A DNA stretch of 64,000 nucleotides from assembly GCF_007746075.1 (NCBI RefSeq), contig NZ_CP036339.1:5299786-5363785 (forward strand). The letters are read 5' to 3'. The notes beneath the pieces were generated by a model, which saw only the letters and a list, made by a program, of their open reading frames with translations, did not search any database and had not been told where the DNA came from. A program made the position numbers and the translations under genes. The DNA is from Lacipirellula limnantheis. GTDB lineage: Bacteria > Planctomycetota > Planctomycetia > Pirellulales > Lacipirellulaceae. Below, in pieces: positions 49,811 to 59,117 of this stretch; positions within the stretch are counted from its first letter, which is position 1; each line of letters begins with the position of its first letter.

Positions 49811-51406
49811 CTACCCTGCTGTAGGTTCAGTTGCCGCGGCATCGCCCGCCGGCTTCGCGGCGTCGTCCTGTTCAGGCTCGGATTTGGCGGCGATCGCCGT
49901 CTCATCGGTCGCTGGCTTGGCATCTGGCATTTTCGGCGTCAGTTGAACGACTTGCTGCTTGTTCTCCGGCGCGAGCTCGGGCAGCTTCACCTGCTCCAAA
50001 TACGCCCGCGGGTTCATTGCCACTCGATCGCCTTCGGCCAGCCCCTGTTCAATGACGAAGAACTTGTCGTTGGTGGGACCCACCTTAATGGGCCGCGCTT
50101 CCCATGCCCCGTCATTAAAGACGAACGCGTAAAAGTCCTTGCCGTGCGCGTAGATTGCCTGCACCGGCGCTTGAATGGCGTTGGGGATTTCCTCACAGCG
50201 AATCGTCACCGACGCCGTCATGCCCGATCGTAATTCGGGAGCCGGATCATCGATCGTCACGAGCGCCTTGTATTCCTTGACGTTCGCCTTGCGCCAGCCG
50301 CCCGGCTCGGCGTATTGGTTGATGTTCTGGACGCTTCCTCGTAAGGCTCGGCCGCCTGTGCCGATCGGGGCGATCGTCGCCGGCATTCCCTGACGAATGT
50401 ACTGGATGAGCGACTCGTTGACGTTGAGCGCCACGCGCATCTTCGTGGGATCTGGCAGCCGGATGACCGCCTGTCGTTCGCGAATGACGGCCCCCTCCTT
50501 CACGACGAACTCGTCGCCCCCCCAGTTCTGGCGATTGTGGGCATATGTAACTGTGCCGTCCTTCGGCGCCGTGAGGGTGCACTTGGCGATCTGGTCGTCC
50601 ATTTCCTTGAGCTTCTCTTCTTCAAGCTCGAGGCTGTTCTTGTCAGACTCCCACTTGGCCTTCGCGATGACGATATCGCTCTCAAGCGTCTTGAGCATCT
50701 TCGCCTTCGTGTAATTGTCCAACACATTCAGCTTCGTCTTGGCCGCATCAAGCTCCTTCCGCGACTTCTCGACCGCGAACTTGTCAGCCTCCAACTGCAA
50801 CTGGTTGATGTAGCCCTTGGCGGCGAGTCGCTTGCTGAATTCGTGATACTCTTCAGCCCGGCTCAGATTCTCCTCGGCGACGAAGACTTCGCTCTCGATC
50901 GTTTGTCGCTCTTGGACGTACGTCCCTTCGAGGTACTCCTCCTTGGCGATGAGGGCCGTCTCGTAGACGTTGCGGGATTGTACCACCAGCGCCGCCGCGG
51001 TATTCACCAGAATCTGTTCGGCGGTTCGCTCTTCGCGCAGGGCCGACGAGTCGAGTTCAACGAGGAAGTCCCCCTTCTTGACGGCGGTTCCTTCGGGCAC
51101 GATCCGCAGAATGCTGAGCCCTGGCGTGTTCTTGGCTTTGACTTCGGAAATCACCTCGGTGACGCCTGCCGACTCTACCTCGCCGCGCTCCGTGACGGTC
51201 AGCGCGAAATCATCGCGTTCCACATTGTGGAGCACGATGTTGAAGTCTTTGGGACGCCGATCGCCGCCCGCCCAGTAGGACCACCCCGCCACTCCCGCCG
51301 CGACGACTAACGCCAGGACGACCCACAGCGTGTAACCACTACGCGAGGCCAAGCCCCTGGGTCGGTGGGCGCTTGCGCGAGTTTTGGCGGCTGATGAGTG
51401 CTTCAT
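49811..51406 (-). CDS. HlyD/MacA-type periplasmic adaptor protein
   Basis: About 531 residues from ATG at 51406. One N-terminal helix (YTLWVVLALVVAAGVAGWSY), a long alpha-helical coiled-coil hairpin (about residues 130-290, E/K-rich), lipoyl-like half motifs (KKGDFLVELDSSALREERTA and CTLTAPKDGTVTYA), and a C-terminal beta-barrel domain (PVQAIYAHGKDFYAF, then GLAEGDRVAMNP). The Ala/Pro-rich tail has no fold. It bridges the inner-membrane transporter and the TolC-like channel. It is the second structural gene of the operon. Confidence 0.92.
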   Translation of the reverse strand: MKHSSAAKTRASAHRPRGLASRSGYTLWVVLALVVAAGVAGWSYWAGGDRRPKDFNIVLHNVERDDFALTVTERGEVESAGVTEVISEVKAKNTPGLSILRIVPEGTAVKKGDFLVELDSSALREERTAEQILVNTAAALVVQSRNVYETALIAKEEYLEGTYVQERQTIESEVFVAEENLSRAEEYHEFSKRLAAKGYINQLQLEADKFAVEKSRKELDAAKTKLNVLDNYTKAKMLKTLESDIVIAKAKWESDKNSLELEEEKLKEMDDQIAKCTLTAPKDGTVTYAHNRQNWGGDEFVVKEGAVIRERQAVIRLPDPTKMRVALNVNESLIQYIRQGMPATIAPIGTGGRALRGSVQNINQYAEPGGWRKANVKEYKALVTIDDPAPELRSGMTASVTIRCEEIPNAIQAPVQAIYAHGKDFYAFVFNDGAWEARPIKVGPTNDKFFVIEQGLAEGDRVAMNPRAYLEQVKLPELAPENKQQVVQLTPKMPDAKPATDETAIAAKSEPEQDDAAKPAGDAAATEPTAG

Positions 51407-51501
51407 ATCTCGTTGAGCGACTGTTCTGATTCGATCGATGCGCAGCTGCACGCCGCGCCGGAGAGCCAGTCGACGTGGTCCGCAGAGACCGGCCCCATCG
51501 A

Positions 51502-54474
51502 CTAGCGTTTATTATACGAGGCCGGCTGAACGGCGTCATCGCGAACCTGCTTTCCAGCCGCCCCCGCAGATGAAACCCCGCCGCGCTCTGCTTGGGCCTT
51601 GCGTGCGTCGGCAGACGTATCAAAACCCGGCATTTCGGCTAGTGCCATCGCAATGCGACCATCGCTGGCCGAAATTCGGTCATGCGACATCCGTTCTCCA
51701 GCCGCCGGATCGGGCTCTTTGTAGGCTGCCGCGGGGTTCCGCAATGGCGCCGGCAATTCGCCTGGCGGCAACGGACTGTCCGGCGGCCCATCCTCGCCGG
51801 GCAGGAGTGAATCGGGAAAAACGAGCGGCAACGGCTCGATCGGCTCGGCCTTTGGCTTGGTATCTACGGGCTTGGCCAACGTCGGAATAATATCCGATGC
51901 GCTGCAGAGTTGAGCCCGAATCGCTTCGGCCCCGGCAATGTACGCAGTTAGGGGGGCCTCGTGCTCGCGGCGGACGCCCGCCGCATCGAGCTCTAGAATC
52001 CCCAGGTCGAAGTCGAGCGCCTGCCGCTGCACTTCGTAGTTGACCCAGACGCTGAGAAAGTCGTTCTGCACATTGAGCAAGTCGGAGAGCGACTGCACAA
52101 GGTCGCGCGCCGTGGTGTCGCCGAATTGCGCCTCGACTCCGACTTGCGGCGGTTGCGAAAGTCGCAATTGGGTCAAGTCGACCTGCGAAATGGCCACCAG
52201 CACCGCGGCGCGGCGGAGTTCGAAGTTGATTTCGTTGAGCCGCGTCTGCCGCAGGTTAAGCCGCAGACTCTGCGAAACGCGGTCGCGGTACTGGTAGTAG
52301 CTGCGGCGAGCCTGCTGATACTCGATCAGCGACTGACGGTAGATGTTGCGCTCGGCCAACCGCGTCATCGGCGGATCCCACTGCAGGCCGACGCGCAGCC
52401 GGCCGGTCGTATCGCGAATGCGGAATGGGTTGTCGCCGACATTGCCGATGTCGCCGCTGAAGAGGAAGTTAAGATCGCTCAACAAGGCGTTGGCGTTGAA
52501 ATAGATCAACCGCCACGAGTCGACCAACGCCGCTCGCGCATTCTGCCAGTCGCGGCGATAAGCGCTGGCGATCAGCAGCGCCTCCTCATCGGTCAATTCG
52601 ACCGGAGCGAATGCAATCGCGTCGAGCCGAGCAGCGGCTTGCACCAGCGAAAGCTCGAGCAGACGGCCCGAGAGATCCGACATCGAATCAATCACGGCCG
52701 GCAGCAGCTTGGCCGCGTCAGCTTCACCGGTCTGTTCCAGCTTATCGAGGCGATCCCACACGTCCGCGAGGTTTTTCTTCAGCATCTCGTATTCTTCGCG
52801 CCGCTTGGCGACCCGGCGATCGAGTTCTTCGACGCTGAATAGTCGCGGATCGATCTGTGCCTGCTGAACCTCTTCGCGGCCGGCAAGATCTTTCAAGTAC
52901 TGGCGCCGCATCGGTAGAGCGGCCTCGACGGCCCGCAAATCCGCTTCAACGGCGTCGACCCGCTCGTTCGCGAGCGGTTCAAGCGCGGTGCATTCGTCCA
53001 ACCAGCGTTCGAACTGCCTGGCGAATTCCGGCGACTGGATTTCCAGCGGATTGGCCTCTTCCTGAGTTCGTTGGCGCAACTCCCGCAGCGCCACCAAGGC
53101 GTCGGTAACGCGCTCCTCCACTAACTCCAATTGCGGGTCGAGCAGATTGAACCGTTCAAGCATTGGGTCCTGAATCCGCACCTCCAACTCCGGCGGCAAG
53201 CCCAGCGTGATCTTGTAATTGTCGAGCGTCGTCTGGTAACCGGCTTCCGCCGTCAAGAGTTGGCTTTGCGCGTTGTAGAGGGCCTGTCGGGCGAGATCTA
53301 CCTGAAACAAGTCGATCCGTCCGGCGTCGTACGACGCTTGCAGCTGCTCGTAACTGTCTCGCAGCGAGCCTACGTTTGACCGTTGGTTGCGAATGGTCTG
53401 CTGAGTTTGCAGGAGGCCAATAAACCCGCCGGCGCCCGCGGCGCCCGCGCCGCCGGTAAATCCGCCGCCGACGCCCTGATTGAAGTTGAATCCGCCAAAG
53501 CCGCCGCCAAAGCCAAAGTTGCCGACGGCGCCGAAGCCGCCGCCGCCGACGCCCGCGAAGCCGTCCAGACCGCTGCCGCCGAAGAACCCGCCGCGACGCG
53601 ACGGGCCGCCGCCGGCATCGCGCCCCGTGGCAATGTTCAGGTAGAAGCCGCCGCGATAGCGTTCCATTTGCCGGACGTTGGCCAGCAGCGTTCGTTCAGA
53701 AATCGTGAGCCGTTCCAACACGCGGGTCCGGCCGCCAAAGCGCAGCAGCGGCTGTACCAACGAGAAGTCCATCAACGTCGTGCTGGTGTAATCGTTGGGT
53801 CCGGCAAACTGCCAAACAAGCGAGTTAGCGACGCCCGTGACAAGTTCGCCGCCGGTTGCCGTTAAGCGTCGGGCCTCAAGCTGATTGTCGGGCCGTAGCG
53901 GCGAGACGACGAACGTCGTCGCCGAGTTTCCCGTGCCGGTCGCGTCGCGACCTTGCGAAGTGAGAAAGATCGACGAACCGCCAAAAAACTGCGTGTCGAA
54001 TCGGAAACGCTCGAAGCTGACGTCGAGTGCGGAGAGATAGAGGTCTTCGAGTTGCGATTGATATTCCGGCGAATCGCGCAGCGCCACTTCGACGGCGTTG
54101 CGGAGGTCGAGGAGCACTCGGCCCGATCCGTCGCGCGGCAAGTACTCCTGCCAGTTCGGATTGTCGACGTAAGCCGTCTTCGGCAGACATTTCCAACACT
54201 TGGAGCCCTTTTTGCAGTCCACGCACTCCATGTAACGATGCGACGCCGGATCGTCGGGCGGCATCGGCTCGACATCGGGGTTGTTCGGATCGTACATGCG
54301 CGAGCGAGGATCGACGTCGATCCTCAGTTCATACGGATCCGCGCCGATGACCGCCGCCTTCTGGTCGGTGAGGCAGTAGGCGTCCGCGTCGGCTTGTTTG
54401 CGGTAAAACGGCCGGCTGCAGCCGTTGGCCAGCAGTAAGGAGAAAGCAAGCAGGCAACGAATGATGTTGTTCAT
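51502..54474 (-). CDS. TolC-like outer membrane lipoprotein, oversized
   Basis: A 990-residue protein from ATG at 54474, about twice the usual TolC size. A lipoprotein signal ends LLANGC. A four-cysteine cluster, CVDCKKGSKCWKC (near residues 82-95), follows; then TolC-type helical repeats (LRDSYEQLQASYDAGRIDLF, then ARQALYNAQSQLLTAEAGY), a second helical half (YRDRVSQSLRLNLRQTRLNE) and a Pro-rich C terminus. Residues about 278-355 are an insertion of Gly/Phe-rich sequence, low complexity. TolC channels carry efflux substrates across the outer membrane. Its start codon overlaps the stop of the MarR gene (ATGA), so the two are translationally coupled. Confidence 0.85.
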   Translation of the reverse strand: MNNIIRCLLAFSLLLANGCSRPFYRKQADADAYCLTDQKAAVIGADPYELRIDVDPRSRMYDPNNPDVEPMPPDDPASHRYMECVDCKKGSKCWKCLPKTAYVDNPNWQEYLPRDGSGRVLLDLRNAVEVALRDSPEYQSQLEDLYLSALDVSFERFRFDTQFFGGSSIFLTSQGRDATGTGNSATTFVVSPLRPDNQLEARRLTATGGELVTGVANSLVWQFAGPNDYTSTTLMDFSLVQPLLRFGGRTRVLERLTISERTLLANVRQMERYRGGFYLNIATGRDAGGGPSRRGGFFGGSGLDGFAGVGGGGFGAVGNFGFGGGFGGFNFNQGVGGGFTGGAGAAGAGGFIGLLQTQQTIRNQRSNVGSLRDSYEQLQASYDAGRIDLFQVDLARQALYNAQSQLLTAEAGYQTTLDNYKITLGLPPELEVRIQDPMLERFNLLDPQLELVEERVTDALVALRELRQRTQEEANPLEIQSPEFARQFERWLDECTALEPLANERVDAVEADLRAVEAALPMRRQYLKDLAGREEVQQAQIDPRLFSVEELDRRVAKRREEYEMLKKNLADVWDRLDKLEQTGEADAAKLLPAVIDSMSDLSGRLLELSLVQAAARLDAIAFAPVELTDEEALLIASAYRRDWQNARAALVDSWRLIYFNANALLSDLNFLFSGDIGNVGDNPFRIRDTTGRLRVGLQWDPPMTRLAERNIYRQSLIEYQQARRSYYQYRDRVSQSLRLNLRQTRLNEINFELRRAAVLVAISQVDLTQLRLSQPPQVGVEAQFGDTTARDLVQSLSDLLNVQNDFLSVWVNYEVQRQALDFDLGILELDAAGVRREHEAPLTAYIAGAEAIRAQLCSASDIIPTLAKPVDTKPKAEPIEPLPLVFPDSLLPGEDGPPDSPLPPGELPAPLRNPAAAYKEPDPAAGERMSHDRISASDGRIAMALAEMPGFDTSADARKAQAERGGVSSAGAAGKQVRDDAVQPASYNKR

Positions 54475-54914
54475 GCCGCGGCCCCCCGTGGCTCGGCGGC
54501 GGCGGCGCGCTCCACGATGCCGCGGAGCACTTGTTCGCCCGCGACGGTCACCCGCCAAAGCTGCCGGCGGCGATCGCTAGTGTCCGAGGCGCGTTCCAGG
54601 AGTCCGACGCTTCGCAGCCGTTCAACTGCTCCACTCACCTGCGCGGCTGACACCGCCAAGCGCGCTGCTAGGCCGGACTGGTCAATCGAGATGCCTCCGT
54701 CCGTCGCGAAACGTGCAGCGCCCGCCAACAACCACATGAGTCGGAACTCAGGCTCGTTGATCTCGACGCCGCTGAGCCAAGTCGCAAGTTGGCGCGCCGC
54801 TAGCTTACCGTGAACTACCAATTGGCAGACGGCGTCGATGCGTTCGGCAACGGCGCAGTCGCTTGCAGCCAACGGCGCGGGGCCGGAATCGGCGAGATTG
54901 CCGCGAAACGACAT
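54471..54914 (-). CDS. MarR-type regulator of the efflux operon
   Basis: About 147 residues from ATG at 54914. A winged-helix DNA-binding region reads ISIDQSGLAARLAVSAAQVS, then GAVERLRSVGLLERASDTSD with RRRQLWRVT, the standard recognition helix and wing of the MarR family. It has no other domain. As first gene of the operon, with a 4-base overlap to the TolC-like gene, it probably represses its own operon, the usual MarR arrangement. Its ligand is unknown. Confidence 0.8.
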   Translation of the reverse strand: MSFRGNLADSGPAPLAASDCAVAERIDAVCQLVVHGKLAARQLATWLSGVEINEPEFRLMWLLAGAARFATDGGISIDQSGLAARLAVSAAQVSGAVERLRSVGLLERASDTSDRRRQLWRVTVAGEQVLRGIVERAAAAEPRGAAA

Positions 54915-55082
54915 GCAGAATGCTCCACCGCCGCGAGCGAAGAGTGACAAGAGGCGAGACTAGCTCGGCGCTGCGTCCGTCCGCGCGGAGCAAGCCCGCG
55001 ATGGCGACGCTTCGCCTCTAAATCATTCGGCGATGAATCGTTCGAACTTGAACAATCTTCAGATCTGCTCGGCGCCAGCAGG

Positions 55083-58000
55083 CTACGAGGGGTCGTACCC
55101 TAAATTCGGCGACAGCCAGCGTTCTACTTCCGCGACCGCCATGCCTTTACGGCGGGCGTAATCGGCGACCTGTTCGCGGTCGATGCGATCTACGGCGAAG
55201 TACCGCGACTGCGGGTGGGCGAAATAAAGACCGCTGACGCTCGCTGCAGGATGCATGGCGAGCGACTCGGTAAGCGTGATGCCCGTCTTTGCCGTCGCGT
55301 CGAGCAGATCGAAGATGATCGGTTTCTCGGTATGGTCGGGCTGAGCGGGGTATCCGGGCGCCGGGCGAATGCCGCGGTACGACTCCTCGATCAATTGCTC
55401 GGGATTCAACTTCTCATCGACGCCGTAGCCCCAATCGCGGCGGGCCCGCTGATGGAGCCATTCGGCAAATGCTTCGGCCAGACGATCGGCGAGCGCCTTC
55501 GACATGATCGAGTTGTAGTCGTCATGATCCGCGTCGAACTGCTTGGCGAGTTCGTCGCAGCCCAGGCCTGCGGTTACCGCAAAGGCGCCGATGAAGTCCT
55601 CGATCGGCCGATCGTTGGCGTCGACGGCGCCGATGGGCGCGATGAAGTCGGCCAGCGAGTAGAAGGTCTCCTGCCCTTTGCGGCGCCATTGCTGCCGCAG
55701 GCCGTGGAAACGCGTCCGCTCGGCGCTGCGAGTGTTATCGCTGTAGACGATAACGTCGTCGCCATCGCTCGCCGCGGGCCAAAAGCCGTAAACGCCGCGG
55801 GCCTCGAGCAGATTCTGATGGATGATCCGATCGAGCAGCCGGTTGGCGTCGTCGAAGAGCTTCTTCGCCTCCTTGCCGAGCGTCGCATCCTCGAAAATCT
55901 TCGGGTATTTCCCTTTCATTTCCCAAGTGAGAAAGAAGGGGGACCAGTCGATAAAGGTGCGGAGCTCGCTGAGGTCGATGGCCTTGATCGCGGCCGCATC
56001 GTCGCCGATGCTGCCGGCGACGTCCGCCGGCGCGGACCGCGAGGAGAATACGCGAGCCCCGATAAAGGACGGACGAGGCACGTCGACGGCGGTCCAATCG
56101 GTGGCGAAGCGTTTCGCCTTCGCCTCGGCGTAAGGAGCGAGTTCGACCGACTGTCGCTGCGAGTACGAGGCGACGAGTTGCTTTTGCAATGCGATATTCT
56201 CGGCGTAAAACTTCTCGCGCGCTTCCGGGTTGATCAGCTTCTCCACGACGCCTACCGAGCGCGAGGCGTCGAGCACATGGGCGACGCAGCCGTCGTACGC
56301 CGGGGCGATCTTCACGGCGGTGTGCTTCGCGCTGGTCGTGGCGCCGCCAATCAGCAGCGGCACGCGCATGCCGGTCCGTTTCATTTCGCGGGCGACGTGA
56401 ACCATTTCGTCGAGACTTGGCGTGATGAGCCCAGACAATCCGATCAGGTCGACGTTCTCTGCAACGGCTTTCTCCAGAATCTTCTCGCAGGAAACCATCA
56501 CCCCCATGTCGATCGCTTCGAAGTTGTTGCAGCCGAGCACGACGCCAACGATATTCTTGCCGATGTCGTGCACGTCCCCCTTCACGGTCGCCAGCAGGAC
56601 TCGAGCGCGCGGCTGACCGGCGGTGCCGGCGGCGGCCTTCTCCTCCTCCATGAACGGCGTCAGGTAGGCGACCGCCTTTTTCATGACACGCGCCGATTTG
56701 ACCACCTGCGGCAGGAACATTTTTCCTTGGCCGAAGAGATCGCCGACGATGCTCATGCCGTCCATCAGCGGGCCTTCGATGATGGCGAGGCCCGACGGAT
56801 ACTTTTGGCGCGCCTCTTCCACGTCTTCGTCAATATGCTTGACGATCCCCTTGAGCAGTGCGTGTTTTAGCCGCTCTTCAACCGGGCCGCTGCGCCACTC
56901 GACGTCGGCGGCAGCGGAGCTAGCGCCGGCCCCCTGCCCTTTGATCGTTTCGGCAAAATCGACCAGCCGTTCAGTGGCGTCGGGACGACGGTTCAGCAGC
57001 ACGTCCTCAACCAACTCCTTCAATTGCGGTTCGATGTCTTCATACACCGCCAGCTGACCAGCATTGACGATCCCCATGTCGAGCCCGGCTTTGATGGCAT
57101 GGTAAAGGAACGCCGAGTGAATCGCCTCGCGGACCGCGTCGTTGCCGCGGAACGAGAAGGAAACGTTCGACACGCCGCCAGAGATATGGACGCCGGGACA
57201 CTCCGCCTTGATCCGCCGCGCGGCGTTAATGAAATCAACGGCATAGTTGTTGTGCTCCTCGATGCCCGTGGCGACGGTGAGGATGTTGGGGTCGAAGATA
57301 ATGTCTTGCGGCGGGAAGCCGACGTCGCCCGTAAGGATGTCGTAAGCCCGCTTGCAGATGCGAACCTTATCATCCTCAGTCGCCGCCTGCCCCTCCTCGT
57401 CGAACGCCATCACGACGACGGCGGCGCCATATTGCCGGCAAAGCCGGGCGCGGCGCAGGAACTCGGCCTCGCCGTCCTTAAGGCTGATCGAGTTGACGAT
57501 CGACTTGCCCTGGACCGACTTGAGGCCGGCCTCAAGGACTGACCACTTACTGCTGTCGATCATAACCGGCACGGCGGCGATGTCGTTCTCGCCGGCGATG
57601 AGGCGGAGGAACTTCGTCATCACGGCTTCGCCGTCGAGAAGTCCTTCGTCCATGTTGACGTCGATGACATTGGCGCCCCCTTCGACCTGCTGGCGGGCGA
57701 CTTCGATGGCGTCTTCGTATTTTTCCTCTTTGATCAGCTTGGCGAATTTGCGCGAACCGGTGACGTTCGTTCGCTCGCCGACCATGAGGAAGTTGCTTTC
57801 GGGGCGGAGCGTCATCGGCAGCGTGCCGCTGAGACGCAGCCACGGCTCGGCCGTGGTCCGCCGGTGTGGCTTGAGCCGGCCAACGCGCCGGGCGATCGCG
57901 TCGATATGATCGGGCGTCGTGCCGCAGCAGCCGCCGAGGATGTTCACCCAGCCATTGTCAGCGTACTCGCCAACCATGCTGGCCATCGCTGCGGGTCCGA

Positions 58001-58874
58001 GGTCGAACTGACCCATCTCGTTCGGCAACCCAGCATTCGAGTGACAACTGATGCGCGTCGTGGCAATACCCGCGAGCGCCTCGATATGCGGCCGCATCAC
58101 GTCGGGTCCAAGGGCGCAGTTCATGCCTACCGTGAGCAGTGGGAAGTGGGCGATCGCGTTCCAGAACGCCTCAATTGACTGCCCCGAGACGAATGTTGCG
58201 CCGCCTTTGTCGAACGTGCCCGAGGCCATCACGGGGACGCGATTGCCGGTCTCGTCAAAATAGCGCTGAATCGCGAACAGGCAGGCCTTCAGATTGAGCG
58301 TGTCAATAAACGTCTCGGGAAGAAGAATGTCGACGCCCGCTTCGATCAGCGACGCAACCTGGGCGTAATACGACTCCGACATTTCGTCGAAGGTCGTGCC
58401 GCGGTAGGAGGGGTCGTCGACCTTGGTGCTGATGGCGGTTTGCTTGGTGGTCGGACCGATCGAACCGGCGATGAACCGCGGGCGATCGGGAGTCTTGGCA
58501 TTCATCTCCTCGACGGCGACGCGAGCGCAGGCGACGGCCGCCGCATTGATCTCGGCAACGAGGTCGAGCGGAAGGCCGAACTCTTCCATGCCGACGGGAC
58601 TCGCGCCGAAAGTGTTCGTCTCGATGATGTCGGCCCCGGCTTCCAGGTAACGGCGGTGGATCGCCGTAATGTCGTCGGGGCGGGTGATGCACAGGATGTC
58701 GGCGAAGTTCTTCAGGTCTTTATCGTGGTCGGCAAAACGTTCCCCGCGGACGGCTGCTTCGTCGAGCTTGAGGGCCTGGATTTGCGTCCCCATGGCGCCG
58801 TCGAGAATCAGGATCCGCTCTTCGAGGAGGGTCTCCAGTTGGGCGGTCTTGTCGTCGACGGTGATGGTCGGCAT
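55083..58874 (-). CDS. metH: Cobalamin-dependent methionine synthase
   Basis: A 1263-residue, full-length MetH. In order: homocysteine-binding zinc domain (1-330; start DGAMGTQIQALKLDEA, zinc cysteines in MNCALG and GGCCGTTPDHI), methyl-tetrahydrofolate pterin domain (NFLMVGERTNVTGSRKFAKL, then VIDVNMDEGLLDG), cobalamin cap and B12 domain with the histidine ligand in GDVHDIGKNIVGVVLGCNN, and the C-terminal SAM-reactivation domain (RGIRPAPGYPAQPDHTEK). It makes methionine and regenerates tetrahydrofolate, and so implies B12 uptake or synthesis elsewhere. I see no cobalamin riboswitch in the 240-base upstream region. Confidence 0.97.
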   Translation of the reverse strand: MPTITVDDKTAQLETLLEERILILDGAMGTQIQALKLDEAAVRGERFADHDKDLKNFADILCITRPDDITAIHRRYLEAGADIIETNTFGASPVGMEEFGLPLDLVAEINAAAVACARVAVEEMNAKTPDRPRFIAGSIGPTTKQTAISTKVDDPSYRGTTFDEMSESYYAQVASLIEAGVDILLPETFIDTLNLKACLFAIQRYFDETGNRVPVMASGTFDKGGATFVSGQSIEAFWNAIAHFPLLTVGMNCALGPDVMRPHIEALAGIATTRISCHSNAGLPNEMGQFDLGPAAMASMVGEYADNGWVNILGGCCGTTPDHIDAIARRVGRLKPHRRTTAEPWLRLSGTLPMTLRPESNFLMVGERTNVTGSRKFAKLIKEEKYEDAIEVARQQVEGGANVIDVNMDEGLLDGEAVMTKFLRLIAGENDIAAVPVMIDSSKWSVLEAGLKSVQGKSIVNSISLKDGEAEFLRRARLCRQYGAAVVVMAFDEEGQAATEDDKVRICKRAYDILTGDVGFPPQDIIFDPNILTVATGIEEHNNYAVDFINAARRIKAECPGVHISGGVSNVSFSFRGNDAVREAIHSAFLYHAIKAGLDMGIVNAGQLAVYEDIEPQLKELVEDVLLNRRPDATERLVDFAETIKGQGAGASSAAADVEWRSGPVEERLKHALLKGIVKHIDEDVEEARQKYPSGLAIIEGPLMDGMSIVGDLFGQGKMFLPQVVKSARVMKKAVAYLTPFMEEEKAAAGTAGQPRARVLLATVKGDVHDIGKNIVGVVLGCNNFEAIDMGVMVSCEKILEKAVAENVDLIGLSGLITPSLDEMVHVAREMKRTGMRVPLLIGGATTSAKHTAVKIAPAYDGCVAHVLDASRSVGVVEKLINPEAREKFYAENIALQKQLVASYSQRQSVELAPYAEAKAKRFATDWTAVDVPRPSFIGARVFSSRSAPADVAGSIGDDAAAIKAIDLSELRTFIDWSPFFLTWEMKGKYPKIFEDATLGKEAKKLFDDANRLLDRIIHQNLLEARGVYGFWPAASDGDDVIVYSDNTRSAERTRFHGLRQQWRRKGQETFYSLADFIAPIGAVDANDRPIEDFIGAFAVTAGLGCDELAKQFDADHDDYNSIMSKALADRLAEAFAEWLHQRARRDWGYGVDEKLNPEQLIEESYRGIRPAPGYPAQPDHTEKPIIFDLLDATAKTGITLTESLAMHPAASVSGLYFAHPQSRYFAVDRIDREQVADYARRKGMAVAEVERWLSPNLGYDPS

Positions 58875-58997
58875 GGCAGCTTGGACTAATGGATGAAACG
58901 GAAAACGTGGTCAAACCTACATCATATCCCCTCAGGCCAGGACCTGACAGGTCGCGGGCGGGTTCAGCCCCCTACCAGGCTTAGAAACGCAAGAAGA

Positions 58998-59089
58998 CTT
59001 CACCACGGAGGCACGGAGCCCGCAGAGAACGCGTGTAAGGGTCAAACTCTTCGATTTTCCTCCGTGCTCTTCGTGCCTCCGTGGTGAAA
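58998..59089. repeat. Dispersed CACCACGGAGGCACGGAG-type palindrome
   Basis: CTTCACCACGGAGGCACGGA is answered by TCCGTGCTCTTCGTGCCTCC and GTGGTGAAAG, with a loop of about 35 bases. It is a different sequence family from the CCGCCAAGG palindromes, though it shares the CACCACG start. Confidence 0.8.
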
Positions 59090-59117
59090 GCATTTCCGGC
59101 CCCTCCAGGCGGGTGAT

